Of a stretch of 5,638 nucleotides of DNA, positions 1 through 5,274 are shown in pieces. Positions within the stretch are counted from its first letter, which is position 1. Each line of letters begins with the position of its first letter. Source of the DNA: Deltaproteobacteria bacterium (GTDB lineage: Bacteria > Myxococcota_A > SURF-8); the NCBI GenBank assembly GCA_029570245.1, contig JAKQSH010000200.1:1-5638 (forward strand), written 5' to 3'. The notes under the pieces were generated by a model. That model ran no database searches, was not told the origin of the DNA, and saw only the letters and a program-made list of their open reading frames with translations. The translations under genes and the position numbers were made by a program.

Positions 1-239
1 TTGGAAGTCAGTTGGGCATGGGAGCCTATCGCGCCATTGAAACCGGCAAGTTCGGTCATATGGTGTCTGTAGGCGACAACCTCGAAATCAAATTCGTTCC
101 ATTCGACGAACTCATAGACCCGAAGTCATTCAAAACCAAGGTGCGTTTCGTTCCAACCGACGGTGACTTCTTCAAATTGGCGAAATCTCTTGAATTCCGC
201 GCCATTACCGAATACTCCAACGGCAAGATTTTCGGCTGA
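1..239 (+). CDS. Phosphofructokinase-family enzyme, C-terminal fragment (5' end outside window)
   Basis: The reading frame is open from base 3 to the TGA at 237-239, giving about 78 residues of a protein that begins upstream of the window. It resembles the C-terminal end of phosphofructokinases (ATP- or PPi-dependent): a helix with a LGMGAYRAIETGKFG pattern, then the HMVSV strand, an 'EIKFVPFDEL' segment matching the usual 'i..vpl.e' stretch, and a final VPTDGDFFKLAKSLEFR helix like the tail of the mixed-substrate group. Family members convert fructose 6-phosphate to fructose 1,6-bisphosphate in cytosolic glycolysis. The active-site motifs that separate ATP from pyrophosphate donors lie upstream and cannot be read here, so the donor is not assigned. 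An in-frame TTG at 12 and ATG at 18 exist, but no ribosome-binding site precedes them and the family alignment continues upstream, so they are not starts. A strong terminator follows 25 bases after the stop, so this is the last gene of its transcript. Confidence 0.72.
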   Translation, partial: GSQLGMGAYRAIETGKFGHMVSVGDNLEIKFVPFDELIDPKSFKTKVRFVPTDGDFFKLAKSLEFRAITEYSNGKIFG

Positions 240-264
240 CGCTGAATTTTTGACTGGAAGACTT

Positions 265-300
265 AAAGAACCGCAGTTGTAAAGGCTGCGGTTCTTTTTT
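265..300 (+). terminator. Intrinsic terminator of the phosphofructokinase gene
   Basis: A perfect 12-bp stem (AAAGAACCGCAG at 265-276 with CTGCGGTTCTTT at 286-297) closes a 9-base loop and runs into a T-tract (295-300, resuming as TTTTTT at 305-310). This is a textbook rho-independent terminator placed just after the TGA at 237-239. The left arm has three A's opposite the T-run, so the reverse direction is also possible, but no minus-strand gene ends here. Confidence 0.9.
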
Positions 301-373
301 TCGGTTTTTTCAGAAAAGGTCTGATTCTGCTGCAACATTATTTATTAATCGTTAGGAAAGCGTTAATTAGCGG

Positions 374-402
374 TTGACTTCCGCCTCTTCCTGCATGAAA
401 AT
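374..402 (+). promoter_or_regulatory. Candidate sigma70-type promoter for the metallophosphatase
   Basis: TTGACT at 374-379 matches five of six positions of the -35 consensus. After a 17-base spacer, GAAAAT at 397-402 matches four of six positions of the -10 consensus. The region upstream (338-370) is AT-rich and holds two CGTTA copies 11 bases apart (350-354 and 361-365), which could act as an UP element or regulator site. It lies after the upstream terminator and about 50 bases before the ATG at 451, where a promoter would be expected. The -10 box is weak and sigma-factor preference in this organism is unknown. Confidence 0.4.
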
Positions 403-450
403 GAGCAAAATACGCCATTTGTTCATTTATTTGCTGGAAAGGCTGGTCAG

Positions 451-2097
451 ATGTTGTTTGGAAGACCCCTGTTTTTCTCGGCTGTTCTGGTTGTTATAAT
501 TAATTTAGTTAGTGCCGCCTCGCTGTGGGCGACTCCAAGATGGGTGCGGCTTTCGTTCGAAGGCGATCCGTCTACCACAATGAGTGTCACCTGGAACGAC
601 GATTCGCAGGCAGTTCTTTTTGTTCAGTGGGGGCTGACTCCTTCTTACGGCAACGAAACCACCAGTAAAGTTGTTGCCATGGGCGGTGATCTTGAATATG
701 TGCACTCGGCGCGTATGGACGGTTTGACTCCCGATACCGTTTATCATTACCGGGTGGGCAATACCGACAAGTGGAGTCCAGATTACACCTTCGCAACCGC
801 CCCGGCAGGCAAGTGCGACCCGATAAAGATTCAGATTTTCGGCGATTCGCGCGCTCAGATCGGCGCCGGTTCGGCTATGCGCTATCAGGATTTGCTGATG
901 AGCGGATTTTCTCTGGGGCCCGATCTTATGATAAACACCGGTGACATCGTACACAAAGGCGAAGAAGCTCCGCAGTGGAGCGAAGACCTGGCCAAAGAAA
1001 CAACTGTGGCGACATTTATTCCGCTGCTGAATATTATCGGCAACCACGACGACGGTCCAGGTGAAGGCGACGAAGCCAACTTCAACAAGCTGTTCACCTA
1101 TCCGCGCAACCCGGTAAACGACATGGAGGATTTTTACTCATTCGATTACGGCAACGCGCATTTCGCAGTGCTCAGTCCTTACACTTTCAAGTCGGACGGA
1201 ACTTTTCAGATGCAGGCCGAATGGCTGGACAAAGACCTTGCGGAAACCGACAAGCTGTGGAAATTCGTGCTGCTGCATATGCCGTTTTACACCTGCCCGG
1301 TTTTCGGGTTGGGGCACGATGCCGATGAGGACGGCCTGGGGCCGGTTTTTATTCCGATTTTCGATCGTCACCATGTTGATATTGTTTTCTCCGGGCACAA
1401 TCATTACTACGAACTTTTCCAGCCGCTCAAGGGCGGACAGCCGGTTCCGATAGAAGAAGGCACTGTGTATGTAACTGCAGGCGGTGGTGCGCTTGGTGAA
1501 ATCGGCATGCTGAATGTGCCGGACGTTGCCTGTCAATATCGCACTCAGACTTCCGGCAGTTTCCATATTACGCAAATGACCATTACCGGTGGCGAACTTG
1601 TTTTCGAATTCATCGACTTCGGCGGCAGCGTGATTCTGCCCGGTGAAAACATGAAACCGCCGGTGGAGCACATGCGTATTACTAAAAGCCTGCCGCCTGA
1701 TTACTGCTTCGAAGCTGTCGAAGACGGCGACACCGAGGCTGACGCCGAAACAGCCGATGCTGACAGCGAAATAGTATCCGACGGTGACGATGAAAACGCG
1801 CCTGAAGGCGATGTCGAAACCGTTACTGATGGCGATCTGGGCGGTGAAGGTGAGGGCGAAGGCGAAGGCGAAGGTGAGGGAGAGGGCGAAGGTGAAGGAG
1901 AGGGCGAGGGTGAAGGCGAAAGCGACGGAGATGTAAACGGCCATATCGACGGCGACGCCGAGTCGTCTAACAATAAGCCTGTCGGCGATATGGGCAGCAG
2001 CGGCGGCTGTTCATCAGGAGCCGGAATTCCGGCGCTTCTCCTGCTGCTTGTGGCTGTTTCTGTTCCGGCAATAATCAGGCGGAGACGCGAAGAGTAG
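451..2097 (+). CDS. Secreted purple-acid-phosphatase-like metallophosphoesterase with acidic GE-repeat stalk and C-terminal sorting tail
   Basis: This 548-residue protein is predicted to hydrolyse phosphate esters outside the cytoplasm. A signal peptide spans about residues 1-27 (hydrophobic FFSAVLVVIINLVSAASLW). Residues ~28-118 look like the fibronectin-III-like N-terminal domain of purple acid phosphatases (RLSFEGDP, VTWNDD, VQWGLTPSYG, MDGLTPDTVYHYRVG). The calcineurin-like catalytic domain spans ~125-395 and shows the five metal-site blocks in order: GD 131-132, GDIVH 164-168, GNHD 197-200, VLLH 273-276 and GHNH 315-318. The usual GDxxY tyrosine is replaced by H168, so the purple Fe-Tyr chromophore is not expected. 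Residues ~420-510 form an acidic linker with six D/EGD units and 13 Gly-Glu repeats. The tail has SSGGCSSG (516-523), a hydrophobic segment (~526-542) and RRRR, a tripartite sorting signal of the MYXO-CTERM/Synergist-CTERM kind. The start is supported by GGAAAGG at 436-442, 8 bases upstream. The gene stands alone between a terminator and a bidirectional terminator. The substrate cannot be told from the sequence. Confidence 0.88.
   Translation: MLFGRPLFFSAVLVVIINLVSAASLWATPRWVRLSFEGDPSTTMSVTWNDDSQAVLFVQWGLTPSYGNETTSKVVAMGGDLEYVHSARMDGLTPDTVYHYRVGNTDKWSPDYTFATAPAGKCDPIKIQIFGDSRAQIGAGSAMRYQDLLMSGFSLGPDLMINTGDIVHKGEEAPQWSEDLAKETTVATFIPLLNIIGNHDDGPGEGDEANFNKLFTYPRNPVNDMEDFYSFDYGNAHFAVLSPYTFKSDGTFQMQAEWLDKDLAETDKLWKFVLLHMPFYTCPVFGLGHDADEDGLGPVFIPIFDRHHVDIVFSGHNHYYELFQPLKGGQPVPIEEGTVYVTAGGGALGEIGMLNVPDVACQYRTQTSGSFHITQMTITGGELVFEFIDFGGSVILPGENMKPPVEHMRITKSLPPDYCFEAVEDGDTEADAETADADSEIVSDGDDENAPEGDVETVTDGDLGGEGEGEGEGEGEGEGEGEGEGEGEGESDGDVNGHIDGDAESSNNKPVGDMGSSGGCSSGAGIPALLLLLVAVSVPAIIRRRREE
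1843..1920 (+). repeat. In-frame (Gly-Glu)13 hexanucleotide repeat, GGNGAR x13
   Basis: Thirteen uninterrupted GGN-GAR units encode residues 465-490 of the phosphatase. Glycine codons alternate among GGT, GGC and GGA, and glutamate codons between GAA and GAG, so the DNA copies are not identical. The coding strand is almost wholly purine apart from wobble T/C. The repeat lies inside the acidic linker between the enzyme domain and the sorting tail, and probably forms a flexible, negatively charged stalk. Reading the opposite strand gives Ser-Pro-type low-complexity frames, which are not genes. Confidence 0.95.
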
Positions 2098-2115
2098 AAC
2101 CTTTATATTTATCTG

Positions 2116-2149
2116 AAAAAAAGCGACCTTGAAAAGGTTGCTTTTTTTT
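2116..2149. terminator. Bidirectional intrinsic terminator between convergent genes
   Basis: An A-run at 2116-2122 followed by GCGACCTT (2123-2130), a GAA loop (2131-2133), AAGGTTGC (2134-2141) and a T-run (2142-2149) forms a stem of about 15 bp with one G-T wobble (2125/2139). It starts 18 bases after the phosphatase stop (2095-2097) on the plus strand. It also lies 22 bases past the activator stop (2171-2173) on the minus strand, where the A-run reads as the T-tract. One hairpin can therefore end both transcripts. Confidence 0.88.
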
Positions 2150-2170
2150 ATTTCTGTCTGCGCGTTTTTT

Positions 2171-4144
2171 TTACTTCTCCTGCGAAATTCCGTAGCGGGC
2201 GAGTTTTGCCATGAAAGCCTGACGCGAGATGCCCAGGATTCCGGCGGTTTTCGAGCGGTTCCAGCCGTTTTCCTCAAGCGCCTTGCGTATTACCGCAATT
2301 TCGTATTCATCCATGATGTCTTTTATGTTGCGGTTGCCTATGTGCAGCTCTCTGATTTCACCGGCTCGTTTATCAGAACAGAAAATCTGCGGTGAAAAAT
2401 GCTGAATTTCTATGGGGTGATTATCTTCAGCCATCAGCAGCGCGCGCTGCACTTCGTTTTTCAGTTGTCTGATATTTCCGGGGAAGCTGCAACCTGTGAG
2501 CTTGCGGCGGCACTCTTCAGAGAACCCGGCAGTTTTTCTGTTCATCTGTACTTCGAATTCCGCCAGAAATTTTTCGGCCAGGGGCAGAATGTCTTCGGGG
2601 TGTTCGCGCAGAGGCTGCAGATATAGAGGGAAGGAGTTTATACGATAATACAGGTCTTCTCGAAAACGTCCGGCTTCAACTTCGGCGTAAAGATCGCGGT
2701 TCGTTGCGCAGATCAGGCGTACATCAACTTTGATGGGGCGTGTCGCACCTACCGGCATGATTTCGCCTTCCTGCAAAGCACGCAACAGTTTTACCTGCAA
2801 TGACTGCGGGGCTTCTCCTATCTCATCCAGAAACAGCGTGCCGTTGTCGGCGACTTCAAACAGCCCCTTCTTGTTTTCGACAGCGCCGGTAAAAGAGCCT
2901 TTAACGTGTCCGAAAAGCTCGCTTTCTAGCAGCGCTTCCGGGACTGCGGTGCAGTTAATTGCGGCGAAGAAACGGTCACGGCGTTTGCTCTGCCGGTGGA
3001 TTTCACGGGCCGCAACTTCCTTGCCTGTTCCGGTTTCGCCCAGAATCAGCACTGTTATGTCTGATGCCGCCACTTTTTCGATCTGGCGGCGGATGGCCTG
3101 CATTTGCTTTGACTGCCCCACCATTTTGAACACGGCGCCTTTTCTGCCCAAAAGCAGACGCAGATGCCGGTCATCTGCAAGAATGCCTTCCTGGGCTTTC
3201 TGAACCGCTTCGCTGAGCTTGAGTATGACGGTTTTGGCCGAAAGAATATATGCCACAATCGAAATCAGATCGAGGTCCGAGCTTGTCAGCGGTGCCTGGT
3301 TTGAAGTGTTGCCGGCTTCGATAAAGCCGATTATACGGTCTTTGTGTATAAGGGGAGCCAGAGCCATCGACTGCAGGCGCTTTCCGCCGGAGCCGATGCT
3401 GCGAAGCGCTTCAAGCTGTTCTGCGTCAAACAGTATCGACTCACGGTTGTTCCAGGCCGAGGACAGAACTCCCTGCGTGTCGTTCAACTTCTGATTTATG
3501 TCGCTGATGCGGCTGGTAAAGTACACCTGTCGCCATTTGTTGCGTTCTGCGAAATCTTCGGCGTGAATTGCGGCGTATTCGAGGTTCGGCAGGTGGTTGA
3601 ACAGGAATAGCCGGGTTTTGTCGTATATTTTCAGCAGATTTTCTTCTTCGCTGATGTCCTTCTGGAAACGGAACAATGTGCGCACCAGGCTTTTGTCGTC
3701 CAGTATCTGTGGTGAAAGCATGGAAAAATCGCTTATGGCGCGCGACGCCAGAATGGTTCTGTCCAGGCTGCCGGGCGTTTTCTCCCGAATCTGCGGCGCT
3801 TCTTCGGATTCTACTTCCCACATGCGCACTGATACTGCAATGGGCTTCTGCACATCACCCAGAAGCAGACAGTCACCGTCAGAAAGTGCATGTTCCTTGA
3901 ACTTGACGCCGTCTACAATATAGCGTTCTCCCTGACTTTCCAGCATGGAGCCGTTGGTGCTTTTGTTGTCCTGATAGTAATCGACTCCAGCCCGTCGTAT
4001 TATCTGTCCGTGCATGCTCGAAATACGCGGATCGGGCAGGCAGAAGTCGCTGTTTGCCGCTCGTCCGATGATGATTGTCGGTTTGTTGAATTCCTGCTTT
4101 ATTCTTTGACCGTTGATTTCAGTCGAAAGTTCAATGTAACGCAT
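2171..4144 (-). CDS. FHA-GAF sigma54-dependent transcriptional activator (NtrC-type AAA+ ATPase with Fis HTH)
   Basis: This 657-residue protein is predicted to bind upstream enhancers and use ATP hydrolysis to open sigma54-RNA polymerase promoters. Residues ~1-105 form an FHA phosphothreonine-binding domain (GR at 27-28, S43..H45, DNKSTNG 59-65). A GAF-like sensor lies at ~150-305 (APLIHKDRIIGFIEA, 263-277). The AAA+ domain at ~340-570 has Walker A GETGTGKE (369-376), the sigma54-contact loop GSFTGA (416-421, usually GAFTGA), Walker B TLFLDE (436-441), ATNRDL (480-485), the arginine region GRFREDLYYR (492-501) and GNIRQL (556-561, usually GNVREL). A Fis-type helix-turn-helix closes the protein (~625-651, NRSKTAGILGISRQAF). 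There is no receiver domain, so control probably comes from Ser/Thr-kinase phosphorylation sensed by FHA and a ligand at GAF. The start is supported by GGAG on the minus strand (4152-4155), 7 bases before ATG. Targets are unknown; I see no convincing -24/-12 promoter in the window. Confidence 0.95.
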   Translation of the reverse strand: MRYIELSTEINGQRIKQEFNKPTIIIGRAANSDFCLPDPRISSMHGQIIRRAGVDYYQDNKSTNGSMLESQGERYIVDGVKFKEHALSDGDCLLLGDVQKPIAVSVRMWEVESEEAPQIREKTPGSLDRTILASRAISDFSMLSPQILDDKSLVRTLFRFQKDISEEENLLKIYDKTRLFLFNHLPNLEYAAIHAEDFAERNKWRQVYFTSRISDINQKLNDTQGVLSSAWNNRESILFDAEQLEALRSIGSGGKRLQSMALAPLIHKDRIIGFIEAGNTSNQAPLTSSDLDLISIVAYILSAKTVILKLSEAVQKAQEGILADDRHLRLLLGRKGAVFKMVGQSKQMQAIRRQIEKVAASDITVLILGETGTGKEVAAREIHRQSKRRDRFFAAINCTAVPEALLESELFGHVKGSFTGAVENKKGLFEVADNGTLFLDEIGEAPQSLQVKLLRALQEGEIMPVGATRPIKVDVRLICATNRDLYAEVEAGRFREDLYYRINSFPLYLQPLREHPEDILPLAEKFLAEFEVQMNRKTAGFSEECRRKLTGCSFPGNIRQLKNEVQRALLMAEDNHPIEIQHFSPQIFCSDKRAGEIRELHIGNRNIKDIMDEYEIAVIRKALEENGWNRSKTAGILGISRQAFMAKLARYGISQEK

Positions 4145-4177
4145 TCCCGCTCTCCAGTATGGAATCTGTTCTCAGAG

Positions 4178-4188
4178 ACTCCCGGAGT
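4178..4188. promoter_or_regulatory. Hyphenated palindrome ACTCC-C-GGAGT in the leader of the activator gene
   Basis: ACTCC (4178-4182) and GGAGT (4184-4188) form an 11-bp palindrome about 34 bases upstream of the activator start. A second short palindrome, CTCAGAG, lies beside it at 4171-4177. The spacing from the start would suit an operator or a leader hairpin, but arms this short occur by chance, and no clear -35/-10 pair is visible around it. Confidence 0.2.
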
Positions 4189-4224
4189 TTTACGGGTTCC
4201 CTGAAAATGCAGTATCGTGTTTTT

Positions 4225-4239
4225 GCGGTAAAGCACCGC
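4225..4239. other. Small inverted repeat just after the envelope-protein gene
   Basis: GCGGT (4225-4229) and ACCGC (4235-4239) can form a 5-bp GC-rich hairpin with a 5-base loop, 3 bases past the stop codon of the minus-strand envelope gene. On the minus strand it is followed by AAAAA rather than a T-run, so it does not look like an intrinsic terminator. It could be a transcript-stabilising 3' hairpin, or chance. Read-through into the activator gene is therefore possible. Confidence 0.3.
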
Positions 4240-4242
4240 GCG

Positions 4243-5202
4243 TCAGAATCCGCCGCGAATATCCAGGCCCGCCCCCAGATAAAAAGAAGCAGCGCTGCGG
4301 TTGAACAATATCAGACCGCCGGGAGACAGATTGACTCCGACGGACAGATTTTCTCCTGTTCTATAATAAAGTCCTGGTTTTGCTCGAAGCAGAAGGCCCC
4401 ATTCGTCGGCAATGCCTCCGCGCCCCAGCATGGCAGGTCCGATATCGCCCGAAATATCCAGCCAGAAACGTTTTTGGGCATATGAAAAATGCGGGTTGAA
4501 GGCGGCAGCCAGCATGTTGAAAGCTCCTGCGTCGGCTTTATCTGGCAGAAACATGTAATACAGCGCTCCTCCGAGATGAACGTTTGAATGAACTTTTACG
4601 GCAGCATAAGTTTCGACAGATATTCCCGGATGATAATAATCGGAATCTTCACCGAATGTGAACGCCGCGCCCAACTCGCCGCCGAAAATAAGACCGGGCA
4701 GCGAAGAAAAAGGTTCTGGCTTTTTACCTTCTTTCGAGGTTTGTTTTACGATGATTTCTATTTCGCCAGTCGGAATAGTAACTTCGCCTTCAATTCGAGT
4801 CTGTTTTTCTTCAACTTCCGGCTTTCTCCGGGCCAGCGCCGCTTCAAAAAGCATTATTATCTTGGGCGATTCCTCTGCTGCATTCAAGCGGTATTCCGGG
4901 GCTGCTTCAAGCAATCTGGAAAAACTGTCAAGTGCAGATTCGTTATCCTCAAGGGCGATTTGAGTGTATGCCAGATAACGCAGAATTTCCACATGGCGGC
5001 GGGAATCAGGATTGTGGGCGGCTTCTATTTCTTCGGCTTTTTTCAGGTTCTCCAGCGCACATTCAAAATCAATCTCTCCGAAGCATATCAGACCGGCCTG
5101 AAAGAGTTTCTCCGCTTCTTGTGATGCCATAACGGATCGTGATACCAAAAGGATGCATATACATACTGCAAAACCGACAAATTTTCCGGCGCACAACTTC
5201 AT
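4243..5202 (-). CDS. Exported TPR-like protein with probable C-terminal outer-membrane beta-barrel; function unknown
   Basis: I do not recognise a named family for this 319-residue protein. A signal peptide is clear: K2...K7, hydrophobic VGFAVCICILLV (~9-20), likely cleaved after SVMA (residue 26). Residues ~27-105 look like two TPR-type helical hairpins (AEKLFQAGLICFGEIDFECALENLKKAEE, then LRYLAYTQIALEDNESALDSFSRLLEAAPEYRLN). They end in YRLNAAEESPKI (104-115), a pattern frequent in periplasmic proteins of myxobacteria-like genomes. A charged linker (~122-165) follows. The rest (~166-319) is glycine- and aromatic-rich alternating strand sequence (GGELGAAFTFG, HLGGALYYMF, FWLDISGDIGPAMLG, SFYLGAGLDIRGGF) ending in Phe, as outer-membrane barrels often do. 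The start follows a modest GGGA about 9 bases upstream on the minus strand. It lies 72 bases after dtd and 98 bases before the activator gene, all in the same direction. A role in envelope sensing or scaffolding is only a guess. Confidence 0.8.
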   Translation of the reverse strand: MKLCAGKFVGFAVCICILLVSRSVMASQEAEKLFQAGLICFGEIDFECALENLKKAEEIEAAHNPDSRRHVEILRYLAYTQIALEDNESALDSFSRLLEAAPEYRLNAAEESPKIIMLFEAALARRKPEVEEKQTRIEGEVTIPTGEIEIIVKQTSKEGKKPEPFSSLPGLIFGGELGAAFTFGEDSDYYHPGISVETYAAVKVHSNVHLGGALYYMFLPDKADAGAFNMLAAAFNPHFSYAQKRFWLDISGDIGPAMLGRGGIADEWGLLLRAKPGLYYRTGENLSVGVNLSPGGLILFNRSAASFYLGAGLDIRGGF

Positions 5203-5216
5203 ATGTGAGATTCCCG

Positions 5217-5232
5217 TTCGATGTGATTCGAT
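5217..5232. repeat. Direct repeat TTCGAT x2, one helical turn apart
   Basis: TTCGAT occurs at 5217-5222 and again at 5227-5232, a 10-base period that puts both copies on the same face of the helix. The pair lies between the inverted repeat at 5235-5252 and the start of the envelope gene. It may be a tandem regulator site or chance; six-base units are short. Confidence 0.25.
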
Positions 5233-5234
5233 AC

Positions 5235-5252
5235 TGTAAAGGAAACTTTACA
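5235..5252. promoter_or_regulatory. Perfect inverted repeat TGTAAAG-GAAA-CTTTACA, candidate operator
   Basis: Seven-base arms at 5235-5241 and 5246-5252 are exact reverse complements around a 4-base spacer. The element sits in the 72-base gap between the dtd stop (5275-5277) and the envelope-protein start (5202), about 33 bases upstream of that ATG. A weak -35/-10 pair on the minus strand (TTGCTA, 16-base spacer, TAAAGT) would overlap it. It lacks a following T-run in either direction, so an operator fits better than a terminator. It could instead be a weak 3' hairpin of the dtd transcript. Confidence 0.4.
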
Positions 5253-5274
5253 CTTCATGTCGGAAATAGCAAGA

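Noticed and set aside
180..195. Plus-strand TGGCGAAATCTCTTGA resembling a sigma54 promoter
   Set aside because: It lacks the -12 GC and lies inside the phosphofructokinase coding end.
407..424. Minus-strand TGGCGTATTTTGC resembling a -24/-12 sigma54 promoter
   Set aside because: The GG-GC spacing is two bases short of the strict requirement, and it points away from any gene on that strand.
505..1047. A 180-codon minus-strand open frame
   Set aside because: It lies opposite the Fn3 and catalytic region of the phosphatase and shows no recognisable protein features.
1138..1944. A 268-codon open frame antisense to the phosphatase, rich in Phe/Ala/Leu
   Set aside because: Its Phe/Ala/Leu stretch is simply the reverse strand of the GE repeat and acidic linker; the sense frame has a full domain series, signal peptide and ribosome-binding site.
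2730..3203. A 157-codon plus-strand open frame
   Set aside because: It is antisense to the conserved AAA+ domain, with Ser/Arg-rich composition typical of shadow frames.
4588..5124. A 178-codon plus-strand open frame rich in Phe and Arg
   Set aside because: It is antisense to the TPR/barrel gene; its composition is what the reverse of that gene gives, and it has no family resemblance.
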